From Rhizoctonia solani (lineage: Eukaryota; Basidiomycota; Agaricomycetes; Cantharellales; Ceratobasidiaceae), in the NCBI RefSeq assembly GCF_016906535.1, contig NC_057379.1:1984001-2048000 (forward strand): a stretch of 64,000 nucleotides of DNA. Reading direction: 5' to 3'. The position numbers and the translations under genes were made by a program. The notes beneath the pieces are model-generated. The model was not told the DNA's origin and did not search any database. It worked only from the letters and a program-made list of their open reading frames with translations. Every line of letters begins with the position of its first letter. The stretch's first letter is position 1. Positions 55,756 to 64,000 of the stretch are shown here, one piece after another.

Positions 55756-57640
55756 ACAGCACTTCAGCAATTTTTTTTCTGAGGCTGGGCTGACCAGTCG
55801 GACTTAGGGTAGGGTCAGGTTGGACTTATATAAGATGTAGATCACTCGCAGATTAGATTCAATAGATCAGGCAAGGCCAGGTTCAGAATGACACCGGTTA
55901 TCTGGCCCAATCTTAGACTGATCTGACTCTTGTCCAGATTAGACATTTAACTACCGCCGTTCGCCCGCACACATTGTGTCAGTTTAATCCACTGCATATA
56001 TTCGCATATATTTGTATATTATACAATTTTTCCTAATTTAGTCCCCATGTAAATCCCTTCGCTAAATCAGGACGCCTTTATGCTTCATTTTGCCGTGTGC
56101 GCGTTGTTTGTACCTATATTCAAATGAAAACGTTCGGACAGCACAACCCAGCCTTCAGCTTCTCCCTCCCACCACGACCACTTAATTCGACTCGCGCCTG
56201 TGTTCTATTTAAATCACAAAAATTATGTCAGCGTCAAAAGCAGTGCGGAAGAGAACGTTTCATCCCCCGTGCGTATCGCCTCCTAATTCCGGCGGCTTGG
56301 ATTGGGGGAGAGGCATCAAGAATGGGCGCTCACAGAGCCTTTCTCGGGCTGTATATAGACCTGCGCCGCCTGGGGATACTCGTGAGTGAAATGTATGCTA
56401 TTGAAATCAACGCTCACCAAAGTTCCAGACCCCCGTGCTGACTCTGTATACCCCACGCCTGAGTCTTCTGCGTGGAGGCCTATGGTGGACATACCTCCGC
56501 CACGCAGTAATCCCTTGCGTGCACCGGACTTTTCAAGTGGTAAGCACAAATGGAACGAACTATGGGCGGCGTTCGCTCACCTTGCATCATAGCAACACGC
56601 TCACAAGCAGTGGAGGAGTCTTACCTGAGTGACTCGGGGGAAGGTACAGTGGCTAAAGTACTAAATAATGGCGCAGTACTCACGATGTATGCAGGATCTT
56701 GTTCAAGCTCAGACTCGGACTCAAGCAGGAAAAATTCCGACTCGGGGGGCGAAGATTCCGGTCCGGATAAATTGGCTAGCGAGAGCGAGGGCAAAGAGTA
56801 CAAAGGAGGCGGGCAGAATGAGCAGGAGAATAGGGGCGTTCCCCCTGCTGTTATACAAAGTGAGAAAGTGTGTTGATAATTTTATAACTTACTGACATAC
56901 TGTTGACGTAGAAAAGCAAAATCAAAAGTTGTCAGCGGCTTGAAGAAAGGTAAAGGCAAAGGCAGAAGGATCGGAACTTATAACTCACTCGACAATCAAG
57001 CCAAAAATAGTGTCAATTGAGCTGCTCTCCCAAGTGGAGAGGAGTGTCGCAATGGTCACTGTTTAATTACCTGTAATTTTTTGGACCACTCACTTAGTAT
57101 TGGACTCATACGTGCAACTCAATCATGAGCCTGTGCGGTGGGAAGAAACAGATTAAATCATTAGCCAAACTTGAGCTCAGATACCAACCAGACTACGAAC
57201 CATTGTGGGTAGCTCTTCATAGAATCCTAACCCTTCCTTGGTCTGAGATAATTGAATTAATTTCGATTTTTGTTGAGCTTCAAACTTTGTGTACCCACCC
57301 TGCAAGCCCTCTCAAGTGCACTTTCAGTAAATTTATTACTTGTCATTATTGGGAGTGCTGTCTGTCAACCTGTGGAATGTCGCAAGGTAGTAGGAATCTC
57401 TAAGTCAACGCGACCAAGTTGGTCAATCCTTGCGCGCCTGTATTTGCAATGGACCCTGACAATCGGTCCCCATTCTAAGTCTTATCTATCTACAGTCTGA
57501 ATCTTATCTACGCTGGTGGCGTCTTACCGGGTCCCTTGCTTGGTCTAGGCCTGACTCTTATCTTATCTAAGTCCAACCTGACCCTTTCCTAAGTCCAACC
57601 GGTCAGCCCAGCCTCAGAAAAAAAACAGCTGAAGTGCTGT
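55756..57640. mobile_element. TIR DNA element, about 1.9 kb, with small gene-like exons
   Basis: Long imperfect terminal inverted repeats: CAGCACTTCAGC then TTTTTTTTCTGAGGCTGGGC at the left, the complement at 57600-57640. Similarity extends about 110 bp inward (GGGTCAGGTTGGACTTA). Left and right flanks join into the sequence at 49430-49450 as an empty site. No transposase seen. Confidence 0.65.
56321..57020 (+). CDS. possible small multi-exon gene inside the TIR element
   Basis: Putative ATG 56321 (MGAHRAFLGLYIDLRRLGIL), a GTGAGT donor at 56381, then PDPRADSVYPTPESSAWRPM and, after GTAAGC and an intron to about 56696, an acidic Ser-rich exon (SCSSSDSDSSRKNSDSGG...). Splice phases do not all fit. 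I do not recognise the protein. Could also be chance open reading. Confidence 0.25.
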
Positions 57641-57706
57641 GTAGTATTGTGTCACTGACGGTGCCAGCACGCAGAGCACGTGGGTCCTAACATATGAGTA
57701 ACATAC
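57641..57706 (-). repeat. right inverted arm, middle piece
   Basis: TCACTGACGGTGCCAGCACG through GGGTCCTAACATAT matches the complement of 49370-49425; the Copia element follows. Confidence 0.8.
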
Positions 57707-57977
57707 TGTTGAAATCTTATGTATATAGATGTATATATAAATGTATTACTAAACTAAACTAAATTGTATACAAAAGTAAAGACAGTAAAAGAGAATTAGA
57801 GAGAGAGGTGAGGATAGAGGGCTCGTGTGCGGGCCTTTATATATCCCAAGAAACCTACCGAGTCATATGGTAAATTGCTGCGCATATGACTGCGCACTGA
57901 ATGACTCGTACTTACTGACTCGATTACTGCGCATAGAACATACTAGAAGAATCTAGTATTTACAAGATATTTCAACA
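57707..57977 (-). mobile_element. Copia 3' LTR
   Basis: TGTTGAAATCTT...GATATTTCAACA, 271 bp. Confidence 0.95.
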
Positions 57978-58102
57978 CTCCCCCTTAATCGAGTAAGTGT
58001 CGATACATTCAATTAATTCAATCTTATTCATTTACAATCGTTATAGATCCCAGTTTCATTATTTCAGTTATTCGTGTAATTAAAAAATCTTCAGCTAATT
58101 AA

Positions 58103-58804
58103 TTATCCTTCGCTCATCGGCTTGCCCATGATTCCTTGCATTAGATAACTAAACTGTGGTGCGGGTAACGCTTTAGTAAAAGCGTTGGCTAAGTTTTCTT
58201 TAGTTGGTACGTACAGTGTAGCTACCTTGCGTTTCTCTATGAGATCTCGCATGAAGTGGTGTCGGATGTCGATGTGTTTTGATTGTCCATGGAATTGCGA
58301 TTCTTCGGACAGAGCGAGCGCAGCGAGGTTGTCTGAAACGATTAATGTTGGTGTGTCAGCAACGTATTGTAATTCCTCAAAAAATTGACGGAGCCACATA
58401 GCTTGAGTACATGCGTGAGATAACGCCATATACTCCGCTTCCATTGTCGATAAGGCGACAGTTGCTTGCTTCTTAGCTGACCAAGATATAGCAGCTCCTC
58501 CAAGCATAAACACATGACCGGAAACAGACTTACGATCTAGTAAGTTGCTTCCCCAATCGGCGTCGGAATAGCCTAATTCGCCGAAGTCTTCGTTTGATCG
58601 GCGATATGTTATCCCAAGAGCCGGTGTGCCCTTTAGGTAGCGTACTAGGCGCTTAACTGCTGTCACGTGCGCCGGACCAAAGCACGAAGTAAATTGTGCG
58701 AGGTGTGCAACAGCGTAAGCTATGTCTGGTCGTGTGCATAGGGCGGCATACAGTAGCTTACCAATGTATGTACCATAATTGAACTTTGGTTTGACTCCTT
58801 TGTA
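58103..58804 (-). pseudogene. Copia RT end and RNase H
   Basis: Reads TAVKRLVRYLKGTPALGITY, GYSDADWGSNLLDRKSVSGH (catalytic Asp), STMEAEYMALSHACTQAMWL (catalytic Glu) and ends KALPAPQFSYLMQGIMG. It joins the RT frame through a single in-frame TGA at about 58805-58807 (LT-stop-YKGVKPKF), where relatives have a sense codon. Confidence 0.9.
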
Positions 58805-60397
58805 TCAAGTGAGTTGTACGGTCGGGCTAAAAGGAGTGTCGGCGGGGTAAGCTTCTGCAAGGCCTGCATAATCAACTAGTGAGTTAATATATGCTGCTTG
58901 GTTGAGTGTGATGATGCCATTCTTACGATCGCGTTGGAATGCTATTCCAAGGAAGTGATGTATCGGTCCGAGGTCGCGCATGTCAAATGCGCGCAAGAGT
59001 TCGGATATTGTAATATCAGAGTGGTTCGGCGATGATATGACAATTGAATCGTCAACATGTGTAGCTATGATTGACACACACAGCTCACCGTTAATGTTGT
59101 TGATTCGGTGGTATACACATGCGTCGGTAAAGCATGGTGTGTATCCGATTGCTTTCAGCTTTGTGTTGTATAGTTTATTCCACATCCGTCCTGCTTGTTT
59201 CAGTCCGTAAATTGATCGCTTTAATTTTAACACTTTGTTCGTACCGTCGCTAAAATAAGGGATTTGCTGCATGTATAAATCTTCGTCAACTTCGGCGTGT
59301 AGGTAAGCCGAGTTTACATTGAGCTGTCGTATATCCCAATCGTACTGGTTAGCGATTGATACGAGCGTACGGATTGAATCAAGACGTACGACGGGTGCGA
59401 ATGTCTTGTCAAAATCAATGCCGGGTTGCTGACTAAATCCTTGGGCTACAAGTCTTGCCTTGTGTCGGATGGGTGTGCCGTTCTCGTCGTGCTTGAGTAC
59501 AAGGACCCATTTGTTCCCCATCGCCTTGCGTTCGGGTGGTAAGTCTGTTAGTTCGTACGTTCCCATTCGTTTGAGGGTGCTGACCTCCTTGGCCATCGCC
59601 TTCCACCATTCCTCTGCGTTTGGCCCGGATAGCGCCTCCGCAACGGTAGGACTGTTGGTCGTCGGCGTCGGCGGTTCATTGTTGATGAACGTCCACGTTG
59701 GTTCCATATCTCCGGACGACGCCAAGGTGGGGTTCGGCTGTTTGGGGATCGATGGTTCATTGAGGTATAGCTGTTCGAATTGTTCGCAAAGTTTGTCGAT
59801 GGTTGGTTCGGGTGTTGTTGGGGTGACCATCGAGTAGGTAAGGTCCGGGGTGCCGGTATCGGTGGGTAGTACGGTGGAGGGACTGTCGAAGAAGTTGTAT
59901 GCGCTAGGTACAGTGTCGTCGGAGCTATTGGGGTCGCTGGGCGTGATAGGGACATCGGAGAACTCTATTAAAAGGTTAGCAGTTTCGTTCTTTGGCTGAG
60001 AACCTGACTGACCGGACATGGGAGGGTGCCGGATCTTGAGGGTAATCCCTCCTTGCACGTTGTCGAGTTTGATGGGAGCAACATTAGGATTCCGACTGCG
60101 GGTTTGGACTCCTGCGTTGTTGGTTCCGGACGTAAGTGTGTTGAGTTGTTGTAGTGCATTCGTAGTCGCGCTAGGGTTAATGCGCATAGCAGAGTGAGAA
60201 CGAGTAGTATAAGGTTTAAGTACATTATTGTGAGTGAGTTTCGTTGGTTTGTTGGATGCTTTTTGTTCAATCTTAGGCTCACTTTTTATATCTACAGGTT
60301 TGTTCAAGTCACTCTTTTCTTCCTTGCTGACTGTATGCACTCCCCCTGTTCCAGCAGGTTCTTTCGGTCGTTCCGCAGCGCTGTCGGCATGAGTCAT
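58805..60397 (-). CDS. Copia reverse transcriptase
   Basis: A 530-residue frame. The first 240 residues are a Thr/Pro-rich linker typical between Copia integrase and RT. RT: NAEEWWKAMAKEVSTLKRMG, KARLVAQGFSQQPGIDFDKT (RT motif), LDSIRTLVSIANQYDWDIRQ, LNVNSAYLHAEV (relatives DVNSAYLHAEL; first catalytic Asp replaced by Asn), LKRSIYGLKQAGRMW and IIATHVDDSIVI with VDD. The Asn suggests loss of polymerase activity. Upstream frame joins to integrase are shifted twice near 60400-60530. Confidence 0.9.
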   Translation of the reverse strand: MTHADSAAERPKEPAGTGGVHTVSKEEKSDLNKPVDIKSEPKIEQKASNKPTKLTHNNVLKPYTTRSHSAMRINPSATTNALQQLNTLTSGTNNAGVQTRSRNPNVAPIKLDNVQGGITLKIRHPPMSGQSGSQPKNETANLLIEFSDVPITPSDPNSSDDTVPSAYNFFDSPSTVLPTDTGTPDLTYSMVTPTTPEPTIDKLCEQFEQLYLNEPSIPKQPNPTLASSGDMEPTWTFINNEPPTPTTNSPTVAEALSGPNAEEWWKAMAKEVSTLKRMGTYELTDLPPERKAMGNKWVLVLKHDENGTPIRHKARLVAQGFSQQPGIDFDKTFAPVVRLDSIRTLVSIANQYDWDIRQLNVNSAYLHAEVDEDLYMQQIPYFSDGTNKVLKLKRSIYGLKQAGRMWNKLYNTKLKAIGYTPCFTDACVYHRINNINGELCVSIIATHVDDSIVISSPNHSDITISELLRAFDMRDLGPIHHFLGIAFQRDRKNGIITLNQAAYINSLVDYAGLAEAYPADTPFSPTVQLT

Positions 60398-60509
60398 CTC
60401 CCCCTCAGCGGGCGGAGCGACTGTATCTCCCCAATCCTGGTCATTCCGGGTTCTTCACTAACCGTGTTTACTCTCGGAAAGGTAATGTTCCTCGAGTGTA
60501 ATATCCTGT

Positions 60510-61133
60510 TCAGTCCTGATTTGTAGTATCTCCAGCTTTTGCCTTGTACTTCCGATATTCCAACAATATCGCTTGGAATGCTTTCGCGTCTAACTTAGAT
60601 CGATCTCCGGTTTGATCTAGTACGTAGCATTTACTTCCCCACGGTCTTAATGTACTAACATTCGGTTTCTTGCCCCAAAATGACTCGAATGGAGTCATCC
60701 AAAACGTTCTGTGCACTTGTGTCGGAACTCAATTCTTAAGGTAACAGGCGTATGCGATCGCCTCGTTCCATAGGAATTTTGGCGCGTTTGACTCGAGCAT
60801 CATTGCTCGCGCCTTATTGGTGAGTGTCCAGTTTAATCTCTCAGCTATACCGTTTTGCTGAGATGAATGCGGGGCCTTTGTTTCTAATATCGTCCCTTTC
60901 TGTGCCGCATACTCAATCCATTCTTTGTTCACAAACTCGCCTCCGTTATCGAAACGGACTTTCTTTATTTTCTTTTCTTTTTGTGTATTTAACATTGCTT
61001 CAAATGCCTTATATTCATTCAGCGTTTCGTCTTTGTGCCTAAGGAATCCCAGGCAGTAAATCTTGTAGCTACGTCTGTGAATGATACATAGTATCTGTAT
61101 CGGCTGATTGAGAGTGTACGCGCGGGTCCCCAT
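60510..61133 (-). pseudogene. Copia integrase, second half
   Basis: KVRFDNGGEFVNKEWIEYAA (second catalytic Asp), PHSSQQNGIAERLNWTLTNK (catalytic Glu) and FLWNEAIAYACYLKN, then a TGA where CGA is expected and FWMTPFESFWGKKPNVSTLR. One frameshift from the gag-pro-integrase frame near 61030-61060. Confidence 0.88.
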
Positions 61134-62839
61134 ACATCGGTAACTATTAACTCACCAATATCGGATATTTTTGTTGCCGATTCATTTGGATATGGTCGTG
61201 TATGTGCCTTTGCTTGTATGCATACTTCGCATTCGAAGTTGAGTCCTTCTTTGTCTTCGTTTATTTCCATTCCTTTGATCGCTTCGGTGCTTTTCAGGCG
61301 TTGGAGAGCTTGCGGACTAATATGTCCTAGCGTTTTGTGCCATTCGAACCAAGTTCGACCGGTTTGTTTCATCAGCGCCAACTCATTGGTTGTTTTCTTC
61401 ATTCTTGCTGTTTCCTTACTAACTGCTGTTCCACTGATTTTCCATAAATTTCCGTGTTTGCGATCACTCAGTTTTGATCCGTAAGTGATCGGATCATTGT
61501 TTGCACTGTATATGACTAATTGGTCCCAATCCATTGATATCCGATAGCCTTTATCGGTTACTAGCGATAAGCTGATAAGGTTTGCCGGGGAGCTCGGCAC
61601 ATATGCTACATTAGTAAGTTTGATACTTCTATATTCATCTTTGTCTGGGTCGGCTAAGCATAATAGCTCCACTGTACCTCGGCCCAATATGGGCTCCTTA
61701 CCAGTCACGCCTGTAACATATCCTGTCGATCGATTATACTCACTGAATAGGCTTCTATTGTTTGCTATGTGAGTCGTCGTTCCACTATCGGCGATCCAGG
61801 TGTTTGTTGGCTTACTTCCATATATATTCGAATTCTCAAGGGTTGAGAACGCGTAGTCGGCACGGCTGTTATTGTCCTCAACGGCTATATGCGTCCTTGC
61901 ATTGCCGTTTCGGGCTTTGTTTGGTGCGTTGAACTTTCTATTTGTTCCTTTGCCATTGTTCTGACCGGGTTTGTATGCACCTCCACCTGGGCCCCTACAT
62001 TTGGCTGCCCAGTGTCCTATCTTACCGCAGTTGTTGCATTTAGACTTGGACTTATCTGGTCCCTTACTGCCGGTACGTATAGGTTTATTGAAGCTTGCTT
62101 TGTTTGTACTAAAGAATGCTTTCCCTTCTGGGTTTCGGGCATTCTTTCTATGTGCTTCGGCTGTTGTGCGCGATCTAATGTCATTTACTTGGTTTGATAA
62201 CGCGCTGTTATCTTGTAAATCGAATTGGAAACTTACTGATTGGGAGAATGAATCCCATGAGTCAGGTAAGCTCGCAATCAATGTTGTGATCCAGTCGGCT
62301 TCAGTGCATGAGCCGGGACTAATATTGTTTATTCGCTGGAACCATCCGCGCATGCGTTGGATGTGTTCCTCAATGTCTTCGCCATCAGTCATTCGGTGAC
62401 TGAAAAACTTTCTTTGTAGGTCAATGAGTCCGACCGTTCCCTTGACTTGGTAAGTCGTCGCGAGGGCGTTCCAAGCGTCGGCGGACGTTGTGCATCCTTG
62501 TATTAGGTTTAGTACACTTCCGTCGACTCTTAATCTTATATTAGATAATGCTTTTCGGTCGGCTTTAACCCATTTCGTGTACTCGTCGTTAGTTGCTGTA
62601 TATTCATAGTCGGGCAATGGTTTGCCCTCGTCATCTTTCCGGTTTCTTTCGGTTTTCAGTACAGTCTTGCTAGGTGCAATAATCGTCTTGTTTACGTAGC
62701 CATATAGATCAAGATCTGATAATATGTCTTCCATCTGTATGCGCCACATATTATAATTCTCAGTTCCCCGAAGGGGTGCAATCCGGTGCGTTCCGCTAGC
62801 TGCACCGGGGGCTGAAGTGCTTGCTACAGCTTCGGCCAT
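61019..62839 (-). CDS. Copia gag, protease and integrase start
   Basis: ATG 62839. Gag (residues 1-270) with NYNMWRIQMEDILSDLDLYG and a CCHC knuckle CNNCGKIGHWAAKC (about 272-285). Protease TWIADSGTTTHIANNRSLFS (about 345). Integrase zinc end HKTLGHIS...CEVCIQAK and the first catalytic Asp in LIVTDVWGPARTLS. Ends in a shifted tail DSLGTKTKR. Confidence 0.92.
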   Translation of the reverse strand: MAEAVASTSAPGAASGTHRIAPLRGTENYNMWRIQMEDILSDLDLYGYVNKTIIAPSKTVLKTERNRKDDEGKPLPDYEYTATNDEYTKWVKADRKALSNIRLRVDGSVLNLIQGCTTSADAWNALATTYQVKGTVGLIDLQRKFFSHRMTDGEDIEEHIQRMRGWFQRINNISPGSCTEADWITTLIASLPDSWDSFSQSVSFQFDLQDNSALSNQVNDIRSRTTAEAHRKNARNPEGKAFFSTNKASFNKPIRTGSKGPDKSKSKCNNCGKIGHWAAKCRGPGGGAYKPGQNNGKGTNRKFNAPNKARNGNARTHIAVEDNNSRADYAFSTLENSNIYGSKPTNTWIADSGTTTHIANNRSLFSEYNRSTGYVTGVTGKEPILGRGTVELLCLADPDKDEYRSIKLTNVAYVPSSPANLISLSLVTDKGYRISMDWDQLVIYSANNDPITYGSKLSDRKHGNLWKISGTAVSKETARMKKTTNELALMKQTGRTWFEWHKTLGHISPQALQRLKSTEAIKGMEINEDKEGLNFECEVCIQAKAHTRPYPNESATKISDIGELIVTDVWGPARTLSISRYRYYVSFTDVATRFTAWDSLGTKTKR

Positions 62840-62904
62840 GTTTAATGTACTCGAGTAAGTGTGTTATATATCTATCTATCTACAGTTGGTTATTGAGCGT
62901 ACAA

Positions 62905-62919
62905 TCGGGGCTCATAACC
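62905..62919 (-). other. Copia primer-binding site, initiator-tRNA anticodon type
   Basis: On minus, directly after the 5' LTR, GGTTATGAGCCCC. It is complementary to the anticodon stem-loop (GGGGCTCATAACC with CAU) of an initiator tRNA-Met, the half-tRNA priming mode known for Copia/Ty1-type elements such as Drosophila copia. Confidence 0.6.
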
Positions 62920-63189
62920 TGTTGAAATCTTATGTATATAGATGTATATATAAATGTATTACTAAACTAAACTAAATCGTATACAAAAGTAAAGACAGTA
63001 AAAGAGAATTAGGAGAGAGGTGAGGATAGAGGGCTTGTGTGCGGGCCTTTATATATCCCAAGAAACCTACCAAGTCATATGGTAAATTGCTGCGCATATG
63101 ACTGCGCACTGAATGACTCGTACTTACTGACTCGATTACTGCGCATAGAACATACTAGAAGAATCTAGTATTTACAAGATATTTCAACA
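62920..63189 (-). mobile_element. Copia 5' LTR
   Basis: 270 bp; nearly identical to the left LTR, differing for example at AATCGTATAC/AATTGTATAC. Confidence 0.95.
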
Positions 63190-63785
63190 CATACGGCCTC
63201 AGCTCAGGGGGAGGGGGATGGCCGGGAAGGGGGGTAGGGGATAGTATAATGGTAGGGGGGATGGTAGTGAGGGAATAGGGGTATGTATTATATTAGTATA
63301 GGGGAAAGTATGGGGTGTAAAATAGGGGTAAATGTTAATAAATATTACAAGGGGTGCATGTTCATAGGGGATAATGATACTCAGGGGGGTACAGGTAGTG
63401 GGCAGGGGAATAGGGGTAGTGCATACATGGATTGCATAGGATTGGGGATAATGTTAGTGAGGGGGGTATGTTAGGGGGATAGGGGTAGTGTGTGGATGGA
63501 TAGCATATAGCATAGGATAGTGGGTAATGTTAGTGGGGGGAAGTAAGTTAGGGGGGACAGGGGTAATGCTAGTGGGGGGAGTATGTTAGGGGGGATATGT
63601 TAAGGGGGGTACATTAGGGGGGCAGGGTCATACATGGAGTGAGGGGGGTATGTTAGGGAGGATAGGGGTAATGCTAGTGGGGGGAAGTAATTTAGGGGGA
63701 TAGGGTAATGCTATTGAGGGGGAGTATGTTAGGGGGACAGGGTCATACATGGAGTGAGGGTGTATGTTAGGGGGGATAGGGGTAA
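63190..63785 (-). repeat. right inverted arm: TTAGGG-like satellite
   Basis: CAGGGGGAGGGGGATGGCC, then repeated TATGTTAGGGGG, GATAGGGGTAATG and TTAGTGGGGGG words. It follows the complement of 49350-48753 in order, with scattered differences. Confidence 0.82.
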
Positions 63786-64000
63786 TGTTATGGAATGACT
63801 AACTTAGACATATGCGCCCCTAATTGCCAATAGTGAATAGTGCAAACAGGAGTAATCATACTTGCTCTATCCAAATATGGGCATGGACATTACTATATTT
63901 GGAAACTGGCGGCGCTATAGGACCTTTTATACTTTATTTCCTCATTGCGCTTGCATATATACACGTCTGATCATGCAAAATGGTCATACAATTATTTCTA
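63786..64000 (-). mobile_element. LTR-E, continues beyond window
   Basis: Starts TGTTATGGAATGAC; matches the reverse of 31713-31943. Inserted into the satellite; right end not visible. Confidence 0.72.

Larger units (their letters stand above)
57707..63189 (-). mobile_element. Copia element, full length (TSD CATAC)
   Basis: LTRs 57707-57977 and 62920-63189 differ at about four positions by eye; CATAC at 57702-57706 and 63190-63194. Tracts: polypurine complement CTCCCCCTTA next to the left LTR; primer-binding site next to the right LTR. Internal order on minus: gag-protease-integrase, RT, RNase H (Copia order). A few stops and frameshifts inactivate it. Confidence 0.95.

Noticed and set aside
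57125..57500. Gene encoding Cys-rich protein inside the TIR element
   Set aside because: No splice support, and part of the frame lies in the inner TIR; composition not protein-like.
62905..62919. tRNA gene fragment
   Set aside because: Only the anticodon-arm-like 13-15 bp is present, placed exactly at a retroelement primer site.
63283..63474. Gly-rich peptide frame
   Set aside because: Translation of the TTAGGG-like satellite in the right arm.

Overview
The window looks like a piece of a basidiomycete (Agaricomycete) nuclear genome, and gene style and element content fit a Rhizoctonia/Ceratobasidiaceae-like fungus. This is an inference: genes are split by many short GT-AG introns (about 45-100 nt), chromodomain Gypsy elements dominate, and there is a RecQ-type helicase of the kind found near basidiomycete telomeres. 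No ribosomal RNA, tRNA gene or CRISPR array was seen.

Left third (1-15.96 kb) is the gene-bearing part. It holds the N-terminal portion of a SNF2-type ATPase gene (minus strand, runs off the left edge), a multi-exon orphan gene (3.4-6.1 kb), and three related genes that I read as stand-alone DNMT1-RFD-like (replication-foci-domain) proteins. These are gene A (minus, 7.98-10.26 kb, frame-damaged, with a Pro/Ala-coding repeat) and a divergent pair C/B (11.5-12.5 kb minus, 12.66-14.17 kb plus). A fourth gene, D (15.48-15.96 kb), begins an ADD/ATRX-type PHD finger and is cut off by repeat DNA. A, B/C and D share a perfect TCACGTGA palindrome 62-84 bp from their start codons (A has a second copy further upstream). 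Together with the SNF2 gene this is a plausible chromatin/DNA-methylation-reader neighbourhood.

Middle (16-44 kb) is a nested retrotransposon pile. I define LTR families A-F from recurring TG...CA units. Element G1 (minus, 22058-29051) is a Gypsy chromovirus with LTR-B. G2 (minus, 34796-39248) is a Gypsy chromovirus with LTR-A, truncated at its 5' end. G3 (plus, 31944-43378) is a Gypsy chromovirus with LTR-C, broken by five insertions. Many insertions are solo LTRs with exact 5-bp target-site duplications, so their order can be read. Also present are a foldback element (16.2-16.9 kb), an 83-bp tandem repeat carrying TTAGGG and TGAGTCA (20.4-20.96 kb), small MITEs and a Tc1-like HTH fragment.

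Right third (44-64 kb) centres on a RecQ/telomere-linked-helicase-like gene (50.06-55.2 kb). It is flanked by an inverted pair of subtelomere-like arms made of degenerate CCCTAACATACCCC-type sequence (left arm ending at 49485, right arm starting at 55698). The left arm is invaded by solo LTRs, a MITE and a 1.46-kb nearly perfect palindromic element. The right arm is invaded by a TIR element (55756-57640) and an almost intact Copia element (57707-63189, TSD CATAC). The arms face outward like the two ends of a chromosome, which is the most unusual architecture in the window.
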